A stretch of 64,000 nucleotides of DNA from Salinimicrobium sediminis (GTDB taxonomy: Bacteria; Bacteroidota; Bacteroidia; Flavobacteriales; Flavobacteriaceae). Below are positions 1 to 7,757 of the stretch, piece by piece (the first letter of the stretch is position 1; the number at the start of each line of letters is the position of its first letter). The position numbers were made by a program, and so were the translations under genes. The notes below the pieces were generated by a model. It did not search any database and had not been told where the DNA came from. It saw only the letters and a list, made by a program, of their open reading frames with translations. Location: positions 930,001 to 994,000 of the forward strand of contig NZ_OCMF01000001.1 of assembly GCF_900215295.1 (NCBI RefSeq), read 5' to 3'.

Positions 1-223
1 AAACTTCAATGGAATACTCTCCGTCAAAGTTGGTCATCGTTCCGTTAGAAGTGCCCTTTTCAAGTATGTTCACTCCCGGCAAAGGCTCCTGTGTTTGTGA
101 GTCCAGTACCGTACCGCTAACAGTAATACTCTCTTGGGCCAATGCCTCTGATCCAAGCAAAAGGAAAAAACCAAGCAAGAACAAATATACCCGTGAAGAC
201 AGCTCGTTTAGTTTAAAATTCAT
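1..223 (-). CDS. SusC/RagA-type TonB-dependent receptor, N-terminal part (runs off left edge)
   Basis: The reverse strand opens at an ATG at 223 and stays open to the window edge, giving the first 74 residues. They begin with a typical exported-protein start (basic stretch, hydrophobic core, cleavage after ...SEALAQ). The start of a carboxypeptidase-regulatory-like domain follows, with the tell-tale GTVLDSQTQEPLPGVNILEKG and ...NFDGEYSIEV signatures. This arrangement is the N terminus of the SusC/RagA outer-membrane receptors that import glycans or peptides with a SusD lipoprotein. The rest, including plug and barrel, lies outside the window, so the substrate cannot be judged. The gene reads away from the integrated element and belongs to the left chromosomal flank. 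Confidence 0.85.
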   Translation of the reverse strand, partial: MNFKLNELSSRVYLFLLGFFLLLGSEALAQESITVSGTVLDSQTQEPLPGVNILEKGTSNGTMTNFDGEYSIEV

Positions 224-282
224 AGTACAAGATAATTTGGTTTAGTTTTAATCTTAGGAGGGCTCTACTCCCCCTTTTTTAA

Positions 283-296
283 CTCAAACGTTTTCG
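283..296. promoter_or_regulatory. LacI-family-operator-like palindrome upstream of the SusC gene
   Basis: A near-palindrome with the core AAACGTTT (286-293) lies 60 bases upstream of the SusC start codon. On the minus strand it reads CGAAAACGTTTGAG, which resembles the A-rich/CG-centred operators of LacI-type regulators. Such regulators commonly control SusC loci in Flavobacteriaceae. The match is by eye and no regulator gene is in view, so this is tentative. Confidence 0.3.
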
Positions 297-371
297 CTTT
301 AACATTGATAAATTCACCTGTAGGTATCTTATCAAATGTTAAATAGAAACAAATAGAGTAAACAAAGGAAA

Positions 372-740
372 TTGACAGATTGGCGCCTTTACAGTAATGT
401 TATTGTTAACGTGAAAATTTATCAGGAGTTCCGCTGTCAATTTAATAATGTAATCGATTACACAAACCTAAATAATTATATCAAGAAAACAAATTTTCTT
501 ATAGATAAAATTAATAACCTCTTAACATTTAGGCTTTTTCCAATAGAATTCCTATCCAAAGCACGAATTATTAAAAAGCTTTTCGGTAGAATTGAAAAGA
601 TACTTCCTCACTTCTATGGCTCCCAGTATAAGGAGTTGGCACTTTGGGAAATCAGTATAAAGAATGTCATGAATGGTCCCAACGGAACTAACATCAATCA
701 CGATGCATATTGCTCGAAAGTATTGTCACACAAAAAGTGA
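372..740 (+). CDS. Hypothetical protein, doubtful
   Basis: An open frame of 122 codons starts at TTG (372) and ends at 740, just before the debris at the left end of the integrated element. The product would be basic and Asn/Ile/Lys-rich, with no domain that I recognise, no signal peptide and no membrane segment. An AAAGGAA stretch lies only one base before the TTG, too close for a normal ribosome site. It could be a remnant of an older insertion at this tRNA target, or chance. I give it because nothing else explains 372-740. Confidence 0.25.
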   Translation: MTDWRLYSNVIVNVKIYQEFRCQFNNVIDYTNLNNYIKKTNFLIDKINNLLTFRLFPIEFLSKARIIKKLFGRIEKILPHFYGSQYKELALWEISIKNVMNGPNGTNINHDAYCSKVLSHKK

Positions 741-755
741 CACCTCTAGATAAAA

Positions 756-792
756 AAACCGCAACACCTTGTATTTAAGATGATCGCGGTTT
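756..792. terminator. Hairpin next to old tRNA-end scar
   Basis: The arms AAACCGC (756-762) and GCGGTTT (786-792) enclose a 23-base loop. The hairpin ends four bases before a CTGTGGTCC stretch. The right end of the element has the same layout (hairpin at 33937-33974, then CTGTGGTCC), so this looks like the end hairpin of an older or related insertion. Confidence 0.4.
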
Positions 793-870
793 ACATCTGT
801 GGTCCTCCCCAGGGCTTCCTCGACTTCGCCTAAAAAGGCAAAGCTCGGGACAGGCTTCTCGCCCAGGTGA
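793..870. other. Degenerate tRNA 3'-end scar interrupted by an imperfect hairpin
   Basis: From 797, CTGTGGTCC is followed by CCCCAGGGCT, a decayed match to the 3' end of the tRNA at 33982-34055. It is then broken by an imperfect hairpin around GCCTAAAAAGGC and followed by a piece resembling CGCCCAGGTG. The simplest reading is that an earlier element used the same tRNA target and left a damaged end here. This is an interpretation of partial similarity. Confidence 0.35.
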
Positions 871-880
871 GCAAAAACAA

Positions 881-906
881 AAAAACCTGCTTTAAAGCAG
901 GTTTTT
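881..906. terminator. Bidirectional terminator-like hairpin at left element boundary
   Basis: A perfect palindrome, AAAAACCTGCTTTAAAGCAGGTTTTT, spans 881-906 with A and T runs on both sides, the form of a rho-independent terminator working in both directions. It ends three bases before the left attachment repeat and probably insulates the element from its flank. Confidence 0.65.
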
Positions 907-909
907 AGA

Positions 910-923
910 TGTGGTCCCACCTG
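910..923 (+). repeat. Left attachment-site repeat (attL), 14-bp copy of tRNA 3' end
   Basis: TGTGGTCCCACCTG here is identical to 33980-33993, which is the 3' terminus of the CAU-anticodon tRNA. The bases on either side differ between the two copies, so the repeat is exactly 14 bp. Both copies have the same orientation and an integrase gene starts 190 bases inside the left one. This is the standard layout of a tRNA-targeting integrative element. Confidence 0.75.
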
Positions 924-1060
924 AACCACACAACCACAAAAATGAAAATCTAAAAAAATCCCCAAACACGGCTATAAAATCAGTAAAAACGCGGTATAAC
1001 AGCATTTCTGCCTAATGTCATTTTCGATTTAGATTGAGGCCGTTTGCATTTATTTGCGCC

Positions 1061-1105
1061 TAACCGTACAACTATCGTACAAATTATCTACATTTGACTG
1101 TACAA
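1061..1105 (+). repeat. Putative integrase arm-type sites, left end
   Basis: Three GTACAA hexamers lie at 1066, 1077 and 1100, the first two exactly 11 bp (one helical turn) apart. The block 1061-1082 matches 33901-33922 near the right end at 19 of 22 positions in the same orientation. Paired direct repeats inside both ends of an element, next to its integrase promoter, fit arm sites bound by the N-terminal domain of a tyrosine recombinase. Binding itself is inferred. Confidence 0.55.
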
Positions 1106-1115
1106 AATATCTGAC

Positions 1116-2408
1116 ATGGCAAGCGTAAATTTCCTCTACCGTTCTACTAAACCTAAAGCTTTTCTAAACCTGAGATTACTCTACCGAATTACTGATGAAA
1201 AATTTCCTAAGGGTTATAATGATTTTTCCCTTGGAGGAAAAACAAAGCTGGAGATATCGAGGCAATATTGGGAAAAAGAACATCTGCAAATACGATTCAA
1301 AAGGACCAATGATATTGATGAACTAAACAGGATCCAGGAGCTCAAGGAAAAACAGAATTCTATTAACCAGGAGCTGACTAAAATTGAAGCTCATATTTTG
1401 CAATCCTTTAATTCTACCGATCCTGAAAAGATCTCTAAAGAATGGCTTCAGAAAACAATTAATGATTACTATAATCCAAAAAAAGTAAAGGAGAAGCCAG
1501 ATGACCTTATCTCTTACGTGGAAGTCTATATTGAGGAAAGAAAAGAGCATGTGAGCCCGGCTACTGTAAAAAAGTCAAACGTAATTAAGCAAATGCTGGT
1601 AAAATTCCAGGATAGCTTAAACCACCCTATTCTACTGAAGGATATCAATCTTGATTTCAAAAGGGATTTTGAAAATTTTATGCTTGAAAAAGGCTATGCT
1701 TACAATACCATTGCAAGAGCCATTAAGTTTACTAAAACAGTAGCAAGACACGCCTATAGCCAAGGTTTGGAAACAAGTCGGCAATTAGACAGCATCAAAA
1801 CAAAAACTAAGGAATCAGAGAAAATATTCCTCACTCTTGAGGAGTTGGAAAAAATTAAGAAGAAGAGCTTTACGAAAGAGCACCTGGAGACTGCCAGGGA
1901 CTGGTTAATAATTTCGTGCTTTACCGGGCAAAGAATTTCCGACTTTATGCGGTTTAATAAAGATATGATTAGGAAGAAAGATGATAAGTTTTTGCTCGAA
2001 TTCACTCAGAAGAAAACGGGTAAAATTATGACCATCCCTTTGCTCAAACAGGTCAGGGAGATCCTCGATAAAAGGAATGGGGAATTTCCCAAACCTCTTC
2101 CTGATCCAAAGTATAACGAATATATTAAAGTGGTATGTAAGAAAGCGGGGTTAAAGGAAGAAGTTTGGGGGAGCAAAAAAATAGAAGTTGCCGAAAAACA
2201 GTTTAGGAAGAAATCAGATTTTTATGAAAAGTGGAAGCTGGTGACAAGTCATATCGGCAGAAGGAGCTTTGCAACCAACTATTACGGAGAAGTTCCATTA
2301 TCACACTTAAAAACTATTACCGGCCACCACACAGAGAGAAATTTCATGGCCTACTTAGGGAAAGGAGATGAAGAAAAGGCTATTGATGCTTTAAAATACT
2401 TCGACTGA
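1116..2408 (+). CDS. Tyrosine recombinase (integrase) of the tRNA-integrated element
   Basis: This 430-residue protein should cut and rejoin the 14-bp attachment repeats to integrate and excise the island. Residues 1-110 form an arm-binding region, about 118-215 a SAM-like core-binding domain, and about 225-425 the catalytic domain. The active-site set is visible: Arg near 272 (FTGQRISD), a Lys in QKKTGK, His and Arg in SHIGRRSF (about 379-382), a His in TGHHTERN, and the nucleophile Tyr in FMAYLG near residue 412. Length and motifs are normal for Bacteroidota mobile-element integrases. It is the first gene inside attL and reads inward; the TACAA repeats just upstream may also let it regulate itself. 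It appears intact. Confidence 0.93.
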   Translation: MASVNFLYRSTKPKAFLNLRLLYRITDEKFPKGYNDFSLGGKTKLEISRQYWEKEHLQIRFKRTNDIDELNRIQELKEKQNSINQELTKIEAHILQSFNSTDPEKISKEWLQKTINDYYNPKKVKEKPDDLISYVEVYIEERKEHVSPATVKKSNVIKQMLVKFQDSLNHPILLKDINLDFKRDFENFMLEKGYAYNTIARAIKFTKTVARHAYSQGLETSRQLDSIKTKTKESEKIFLTLEELEKIKKKSFTKEHLETARDWLIISCFTGQRISDFMRFNKDMIRKKDDKFLLEFTQKKTGKIMTIPLLKQVREILDKRNGEFPKPLPDPKYNEYIKVVCKKAGLKEEVWGSKKIEVAEKQFRKKSDFYEKWKLVTSHIGRRSFATNYYGEVPLSHLKTITGHHTERNFMAYLGKGDEEKAIDALKYFD

Positions 2409-2532
2409 TTCACTCGTTCTAAGATCATTATATATTCTATTAATTAAAAGATCCCCATGGAAAGAGGTAATTAAAAGATTACCAGAAGATCCGGACAAAG
2501 CTCGATATCATCTTTTTCTTCAATGGTGCGGG

Positions 2533-2808
2533 TTATAAGTTTTTGCTGGTTTTTTTATGCAAAGCATTTAAGTGCGATTCGATTCTTTCTATAAACTCCT
2601 TAGAGGTAATGTCCAAATTTAAATTCTGTTCTTTAATATAGACATCGTAAATAGATTCAAGGGTATTAAGGAACAAATTAATTTCCGGTTTTGTAATATT
2701 AAGTTCTTGAAGTGTCATGAATTTCATAAAAGGGAGATCAAGGTTAATATTTAGTTCCTTTTCCAACAGATCGTAAAACTTTTCTTTTTCAAAATCACTG
2801 TTTACCAT
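2533..2808 (-). CDS. Small hypothetical protein downstream of the TetR gene
   Basis: This 91-residue, acidic, Leu/Glu/Asn-rich protein has predicted helical character and no signal peptide or membrane segment. It starts 33 bases after the TetR stop in the same direction, so it is probably the last gene of the efflux operon. I do not recognise a family. Residue composition is protein-like and the antisense strand has no competing gene, so I think it is real. It could equally be a remnant helical domain. Confidence 0.5.
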   Translation of the reverse strand: MVNSDFEKEKFYDLLEKELNINLDLPFMKFMTLQELNITKPEINLFLNTLESIYDVYIKEQNLNLDITSKEFIERIESHLNALHKKTSKNL

Positions 2809-2841
2809 GTCACTTAAATATTAATCTTTTTGAAAAGAATT

Positions 2842-3462
2842 TTATGAGTGTTTTAATAAGTCTTTCATATACCTCTTACCTTCTTCTGTAGTTATGGCAT
2901 TCATATAAAAAAGCAGTAATTCCTGCTGATATTCAGAGCGGCACAATTGAGAAGTATCCAGAAAAGGAGAATTATCATAGCTCATGGTCATTTGAAAAAA
3001 CAACTTTGAATATAGTTGTGCATCAAAATCTTCACGGTAAAGTCCTTGTGTTCTTCCTCTTTCAATATTATGAATAAGTAATTCGGAAAATTTTTCAGAA
3101 AAGAACAGCATATGCTTTTTGAAAATTTGGGGATAGTACTTAACGAGTTGTCTTAGCATAATTGAATCATTAGTCCTAGATGCTTTTTCTATATCTTCAT
3201 CTCTTTTAAACATCCGTTCTACTGCATTATCTACATTTTCATCAAGGTGTTGCATCTTAAAAAGAACCTTTTCGATGTTAAATTCCAAAATTTCCTCTAG
3301 AAGATTTTCCTTGCTCTCGTACACTTTGTAAAGTGTCTTCTTAGAAACCCTCAACTCTTTTGCTATGTCATCCATCGTCAAACTTTTGGCTCCGTTTTGG
3401 AGAAATAGCTCTGAAACCTTTTTTAAAAAAATATCCTTTTCCATTTTATATATCTTTTTCAC
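2842..3462 (-). CDS. TetR/AcrR-family transcriptional regulator
   Basis: The 206-residue product has the TetR helix-turn-helix near residues 25-60 (SLTMDDIAKELRVSKKTLYKVYESKENLLEEIL), followed by a helical ligand-binding region. The start may be the Met at residue 7 (MEKDIF), since the first six residues lie outside the usual domain. It lies 70 bases downstream of the RND pump gene on the same strand, separated by a terminator-like hairpin. Regulators of this type usually repress the neighbouring pump and respond to its substrates; here repression of the OMF-MFP-RND operon is inferred from position. Its own promoter could lie in the 70-base gap. Confidence 0.85.
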   Translation of the reverse strand: MKKIYKMEKDIFLKKVSELFLQNGAKSLTMDDIAKELRVSKKTLYKVYESKENLLEEILEFNIEKVLFKMQHLDENVDNAVERMFKRDEDIEKASRTNDSIMLRQLVKYYPQIFKKHMLFFSEKFSELLIHNIERGRTQGLYREDFDAQLYSKLFFQMTMSYDNSPFLDTSQLCRSEYQQELLLFYMNAITTEEGKRYMKDLLKHS

Positions 3463-3501
3463 ATTCTAAAAGTTTTTATTCTTTTTTGAATTAGTTTTTA
3501 A

Positions 3502-3534
3502 ACCTGGCCAGCTGAACTAGCCAGGCTTTTTTTT
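3502..3534. terminator. Hairpin between RND pump and TetR genes
   Basis: CCTGGC (3503-3508) pairs with GCCAGG (3520-3525). A run of eight T follows on the plus strand, and an A/T-rich stretch follows on the minus strand. Since the genes on both sides run leftward, it may reduce read-through from the pump gene into the regulator gene rather than end the operon fully. Confidence 0.45.
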
Positions 3535-6500
3535 AATCAAATTCTACTTCCATTTCAGGATGAATGTGGTCATATTCAGCCACCATTAATTCTTCATAGT
3601 TGTTCTTTTCCTTTTTGGTAAATTTTTCTTCAAGACGTACAAAGATCATAAACACAACCGGCACGATGACTAATGTAAGGAACAGGGAAGACAATAGTCC
3701 ACCAATGATAACAATAGCAAGGCCATTACTCATTTCGGCAGCTGCTCCCGAGGCCAGTGCAATTGGCAACATTCCAAACACCATAGCAATAGTGGTCATA
3801 AGGATAGGGCGCAAACGCGCATGGTTTGCCTGAATCAAGGCATCCCGGATCTTCTCCCCATGTGCGAGCCTGTGGTTGGCAAAATCTACCAGTAAAATGG
3901 CATTTTTGGCTACCAGTCCAATAAGCATAATGACCCCCAGAATAGTGAAGATGTTCAAACTGTTATTTGTAAGTGCCAGTGCCCAAAGCGCTCCGATAAA
4001 CGAAAGCGGAATGGAGAACAGCACAATAAACGGTTTCACAAAATCATCGTACAGCACCACCATGATCATGTACACAAGCATAATAGCCGCTAATAGTGCT
4101 ATCCCGAGGGTTCCAAAACCTTCGCTCTGGTTCTCCATGTTTCCACCCCAGGTCCATGCTACGCCTTTTGGCTTCTCAACATTCTCTAACTTTTCTTCCC
4201 ACTCCTGAGCTACAGCACCTGTTGTCCTACCTACAGTTTGCGCCATGATGGTCACAGAAGGAGAACGGTCAAAACGCTCGAGCAAAGAAGGACCGGATTC
4301 ATAGCTGATATCGGCAAATTGAGCCAGATTAATACGCTCTCCCCGGTTATTCATGAACTGTATATTCCTTACATCCTCAATGTTGTTCCTGGAAGCTTCA
4401 TCAAAAATGATATTGATATCATATTCTGTGCTTCCGGTACGGAATTTATTGTCGTTATTTCCACTGAAGGCAGTACGTAAAGTTTGTCCTACCAAAGCAA
4501 CATTAAGCCCTAAAGAAGCCATTTTGTCGCGGTCCACATTGATCGAAATTTCCGGGTTCCCTTCTTCAACACTCAGGTCGATCTCGGTAGCTCCATCGAT
4601 GTCTCTCAAAATGCTTTCAGCAGTTTCGGCATAAGCCAGTGCATCTTCAAAGCTGTCGCCAATTACGGTCATTTGTAACGGTGCCTGCTCTGCACCAATA
4701 ATTCCTACGGGTACAGTGGTTACTTTAGCACCTACCAATTCCTGCTCCAGGTCGCGCTTAAGTTTAGCTGCAAAAACATTCGTCTTTTCATCTCTTTCAG
4801 ATTTATCTACAAGGGTGACACTGATCTCAGACTTATTATTTGTAGCCTGTGCGCCTCCAAATCCTCCACTACTGGACTGGCCTACAGTGGTTATCATACG
4901 CTCCACTTCGGGTAGCTGAGAAAGGTAATTTTCAGTTTGCTGGGTGATGAAGTTGGTCTCCTCAATAGAAGCATCTTTATCTATTTCAAGTTGCACCAGG
5001 AATTCTCCCCTATCGGTTCTTGGGAAGAAATCAGATCCTATATAGCCCATAGCTACAAGCGCGATGGAACTTGCAAAGAGGACAAAAACCACAAGAAAAG
5101 TTTTCACCTTGTTGTCCAATGACCAATTAAGGATCTTTGTAACTTCTACAGTAAACCAGTTAAGCCCGGCTTCAAATTTATGGATGATCTTTCCGAAGAA
5201 AGAGTCCTCCCTAATCAATTCCAGCTTTCCGTATCTTGAGAAAAGCCACGGCACCACAGTAAAGGAAACCAGTAATGACAATAAGGTTGCAATGATCACG
5301 GTCACACAGAACTGGGCGATAATATTGGCCACAAGTCCTGTACTCAAGGCGATAGGAAGGAATACCACCACGATCACCAGGGTGATTGCGGTAACAGTAA
5401 ATCCAATTTCACTCGCACCGTCATAAGCAGCACGCACTTTGTTTTTCCCCATCTCCATGTGCCGGTGGATGTTCTCAATCACCACAATAGCATCATCCAC
5501 TAGAATACCAACCACTAATGAAAGTGCCAGTAAGCTCATTAGGTTCAAACTGTAACCAAGTAGCAACATTCCAATAAAAGTAGCGATAAGCGAGGTAGGA
5601 ATGGCCACCATCACGATAAGGGCGTTTCTATAACTATGCAGGAAGAAAAGCATCACAAAGGCCACGAGCCCTACCGCGATTAGAAGATCTTTGATCACAG
5701 AATCTGCCGCAGCAAGGGTAAAGGTCGAGGTGTCATTAGCCATTGTAAGCTCCACGCCCTGCTCCGCATACCGCTCTTCTATTTCGGCCATTTTTTCCTG
5801 AACAAGCTCACTCACAGTTACCGCATTCGCATCGGTTTGTTTCTGAACCTGGAGTAAAATGGTGCTTTGACGGTCAATTCTTGCAATCTTTTCGGTCTCC
5901 TTTTGAGTATCCTGAACTTCAGCAACATCGGTTAAACGAATGTTTTGACCATCCTGGGAAGCGATTACCAGGTTCCTTAGCTCATCAACCGACTGGAGCT
6001 TTCCAGAAAGTCGAATAAGCGTGGTATTTTCCCTTGTAGTAAGGTTTCCTGTTGGAAAGTCGAGATTAGAAGCACTAACGATCTGCTGCACCATTGGCAC
6101 AGTTAGTCCGTAACCTTCTAATTTATTGGGGTCTAGGTTTACCCTTATTTCCCTTTCCTGTCCACCCACCAGGGTTACCTGGGCTACTCCCGAAAGTCGC
6201 GAGAACTCAGGTTGAATCTTTTGATCGATAAGGTCGTAAAGTTCATTTTCTGAAAGATTGGCAGTCACCCCTAAACTTACCACAGGTAAATCTGAAAGGG
6301 AGAACTGGGAGAGCGATGGCTCTTCGATATCTTCAGGTAAGTCTGAACGAATGGAGTTGATCTTACGCTGGGCTTCGTTCAACAGGAAATCAACATCTGC
6401 GTCACTAGTGAACTCTATAGTCACTACAGATAAGCTCTCGAAAGATTTGGTCTGGATCTTCTTGATATTTTCCAGGGAAGAAACGGCATCCTCCACCTTA

Positions 6501-6694
6501 CGGGAGACGGTGTTCTCTACCTCGGCAGGTGATGCCCCGGGATAAATGGTCATTATGGTCACTACCTTAATTTCCATTTTTGGTATAAGCTCATAATTGA
6601 GCTGACTATAGCTGAAAAGTCCCCCGATGATCAATAATGCAAGCATTACGATCACGACGCTGGGCCTCTTAATTGATATTTCTGCTAATTTCAT
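3533..6694 (-). CDS. RND efflux pump, inner-membrane permease (AcrB/HAE-type)
   Basis: This 1053-residue, full-length permease is a proton-driven exporter that forms a trimer in the inner membrane. The N terminus (KLAEISIKRPSVVIVMLALLI) is the usual first membrane helix. The paired proton-relay aspartates are present in LVVGILVDDAIVVIENI (about residue 400), and the matching lysine in IGLVAKNAILLVDFANHR (about 940). The DD pair and relay Lys place it with hydrophobe/amphiphile pumps rather than the heavy-metal pump later in the window. It starts six bases after the adaptor gene. Typical substrates would be hydrophobic drugs, detergents or bile-type compounds, but the actual ones cannot be read from sequence. 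Confidence 0.93.
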   Translation of the reverse strand: MKLAEISIKRPSVVIVMLALLIIGGLFSYSQLNYELIPKMEIKVVTIMTIYPGASPAEVENTVSRKVEDAVSSLENIKKIQTKSFESLSVVTIEFTSDADVDFLLNEAQRKINSIRSDLPEDIEEPSLSQFSLSDLPVVSLGVTANLSENELYDLIDQKIQPEFSRLSGVAQVTLVGGQEREIRVNLDPNKLEGYGLTVPMVQQIVSASNLDFPTGNLTTRENTTLIRLSGKLQSVDELRNLVIASQDGQNIRLTDVAEVQDTQKETEKIARIDRQSTILLQVQKQTDANAVTVSELVQEKMAEIEERYAEQGVELTMANDTSTFTLAAADSVIKDLLIAVGLVAFVMLFFLHSYRNALIVMVAIPTSLIATFIGMLLLGYSLNLMSLLALSLVVGILVDDAIVVIENIHRHMEMGKNKVRAAYDGASEIGFTVTAITLVIVVVFLPIALSTGLVANIIAQFCVTVIIATLLSLLVSFTVVPWLFSRYGKLELIREDSFFGKIIHKFEAGLNWFTVEVTKILNWSLDNKVKTFLVVFVLFASSIALVAMGYIGSDFFPRTDRGEFLVQLEIDKDASIEETNFITQQTENYLSQLPEVERMITTVGQSSSGGFGGAQATNNKSEISVTLVDKSERDEKTNVFAAKLKRDLEQELVGAKVTTVPVGIIGAEQAPLQMTVIGDSFEDALAYAETAESILRDIDGATEIDLSVEEGNPEISINVDRDKMASLGLNVALVGQTLRTAFSGNNDNKFRTGSTEYDINIIFDEASRNNIEDVRNIQFMNNRGERINLAQFADISYESGPSLLERFDRSPSVTIMAQTVGRTTGAVAQEWEEKLENVEKPKGVAWTWGGNMENQSEGFGTLGIALLAAIMLVYMIMVVLYDDFVKPFIVLFSIPLSFIGALWALALTNNSLNIFTILGVIMLIGLVAKNAILLVDFANHRLAHGEKIRDALIQANHARLRPILMTTIAMVFGMLPIALASGAAAEMSNGLAIVIIGGLLSSLFLTLVIVPVVFMIFVRLEEKFTKKEKNNYEELMVAEYDHIHPEMEVEFD

Positions 6695-6700
6695 TTTTTC

Positions 6701-7756
6701 TTACTTTAGAATTTTTACCGCAGTATTGTCGGTAAGGTTAATCTGTCCACTACTCACGACTATATCACCCTCATTTAGCCCTGCAGTTACTTCTACTTTA
6801 TTACCGTAGTTAATCCCTGTCTGAATCTCTTTTAACTTCGCTATTCCGTTTTCTAAAACGAACACACGATTGTCACTTACACTACCCACAAAAGCTTCTC
6901 TGGGGATAGTTAGAACATTATCCAATCCCGATTCATTGAACACAGCAGTTGCATACATTCCGGCTCTTCTGGTTCTTTCAGAATTCTCTACAATGATCTC
7001 CACCGGGAATTTTAATGCTCCGTTAGAGGCTGGAGCTATAAAAGTTATTTTTCCGCTAATGGTATCTTTGGTGACGCTGGGCACTACCTGAACAGTGTCC
7101 CCTACCCGAATGCGACTTACCACTGCCTCATCTACTTCAACCCTCAACTTTAGAGAGGAGATATCCACAACTTCAATAATAGGTGTACCAGGGCCTACAA
7201 CCATTCCCAGTTCCACCATTTTTTCGTTCACAATGCCGCTTACTTTTGAACGCACATTGGTATCACCCGAACTAAGATTGGCAGAGTCAAATTGAGCTCT
7301 GGCATTTTGAACCTGCAAGCGAGCCTGGTCGAGCTGTACAGCGGTAACACCTCCGGTTTTAAAAGCTGCTTCATACCTTTCAAGAGTAGAAATTGCGTTG
7401 TCAAGATTTGCTTTTGCATTATTTAAATTCACATTTATTTTATCTCCTGAGAGTTTCGCAATCACCTGGCCGGCTTTTACTTCATCACCTTCTTGCACGT
7501 AAATCCCCACTACCTGACCACCCATTTCTGCTGAAATATTTGCACGGGTTTCGGGTTGAAAGGTTCCGTTAACCGTAAATTTACCACTGATGCTTTCTCT
7601 TTGGGCAGAAGCTGTCCTTACGGAGACTTCTGTATTCTCTTGAGCCACAATGCTAAGTTCTGCTTCGTTGTTGCTTTTGTTATTCTGAAGGATCAGAAAA
7701 AAGATAGCAGCAACAGCTATTAAAGCAACGATTGTTATTATAGATTTCTTTTTCAT
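6701..7756 (-). CDS. RND efflux periplasmic adaptor (membrane fusion protein)
   Basis: The 351-residue adaptor joins the RND permease to its outer-membrane channel. An N-terminal anchor (residues 5-23) is followed by the lipoyl/barrel-sandwich half (VVGIYVQEGDEVKAGQVIAKL), a short coiled-coil hairpin around 105-150, the second lipoyl half (VRSKVSGIVNEKMVELG), then beta-barrel and membrane-proximal domains (LTIPREAFVG). The length is typical of HlyD/AcrA-type adaptors. The start codon lies one base past the stop of the upstream channel gene, indicating tight translational coupling within the operon. Confidence 0.92.
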   Translation of the reverse strand: MKKKSIITIVALIAVAAIFFLILQNNKSNNEAELSIVAQENTEVSVRTASAQRESISGKFTVNGTFQPETRANISAEMGGQVVGIYVQEGDEVKAGQVIAKLSGDKINVNLNNAKANLDNAISTLERYEAAFKTGGVTAVQLDQARLQVQNARAQFDSANLSSGDTNVRSKVSGIVNEKMVELGMVVGPGTPIIEVVDISSLKLRVEVDEAVVSRIRVGDTVQVVPSVTKDTISGKITFIAPASNGALKFPVEIIVENSERTRRAGMYATAVFNESGLDNVLTIPREAFVGSVSDNRVFVLENGIAKLKEIQTGINYGNKVEVTAGLNEGDIVVSSGQINLTDNTAVKILK

Positions 7757-7757
7757 T

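Noticed and set aside
9-245. 78-codon plus-strand ORF at the left edge
   Set aside because: It is antisense to the clear signal peptide and first domain of the SusC-type receptor.
726-965. 79-codon minus-strand ORF across the left boundary
   Set aside because: It runs through two hairpins and the attachment repeat and has no protein-like pattern; the frame is a by-product of repeated sequence.
5064-5426. Long antisense ORFs within the RND pump gene
   Set aside because: They mirror the strongly supported permease reading frame and show no domain of their own.
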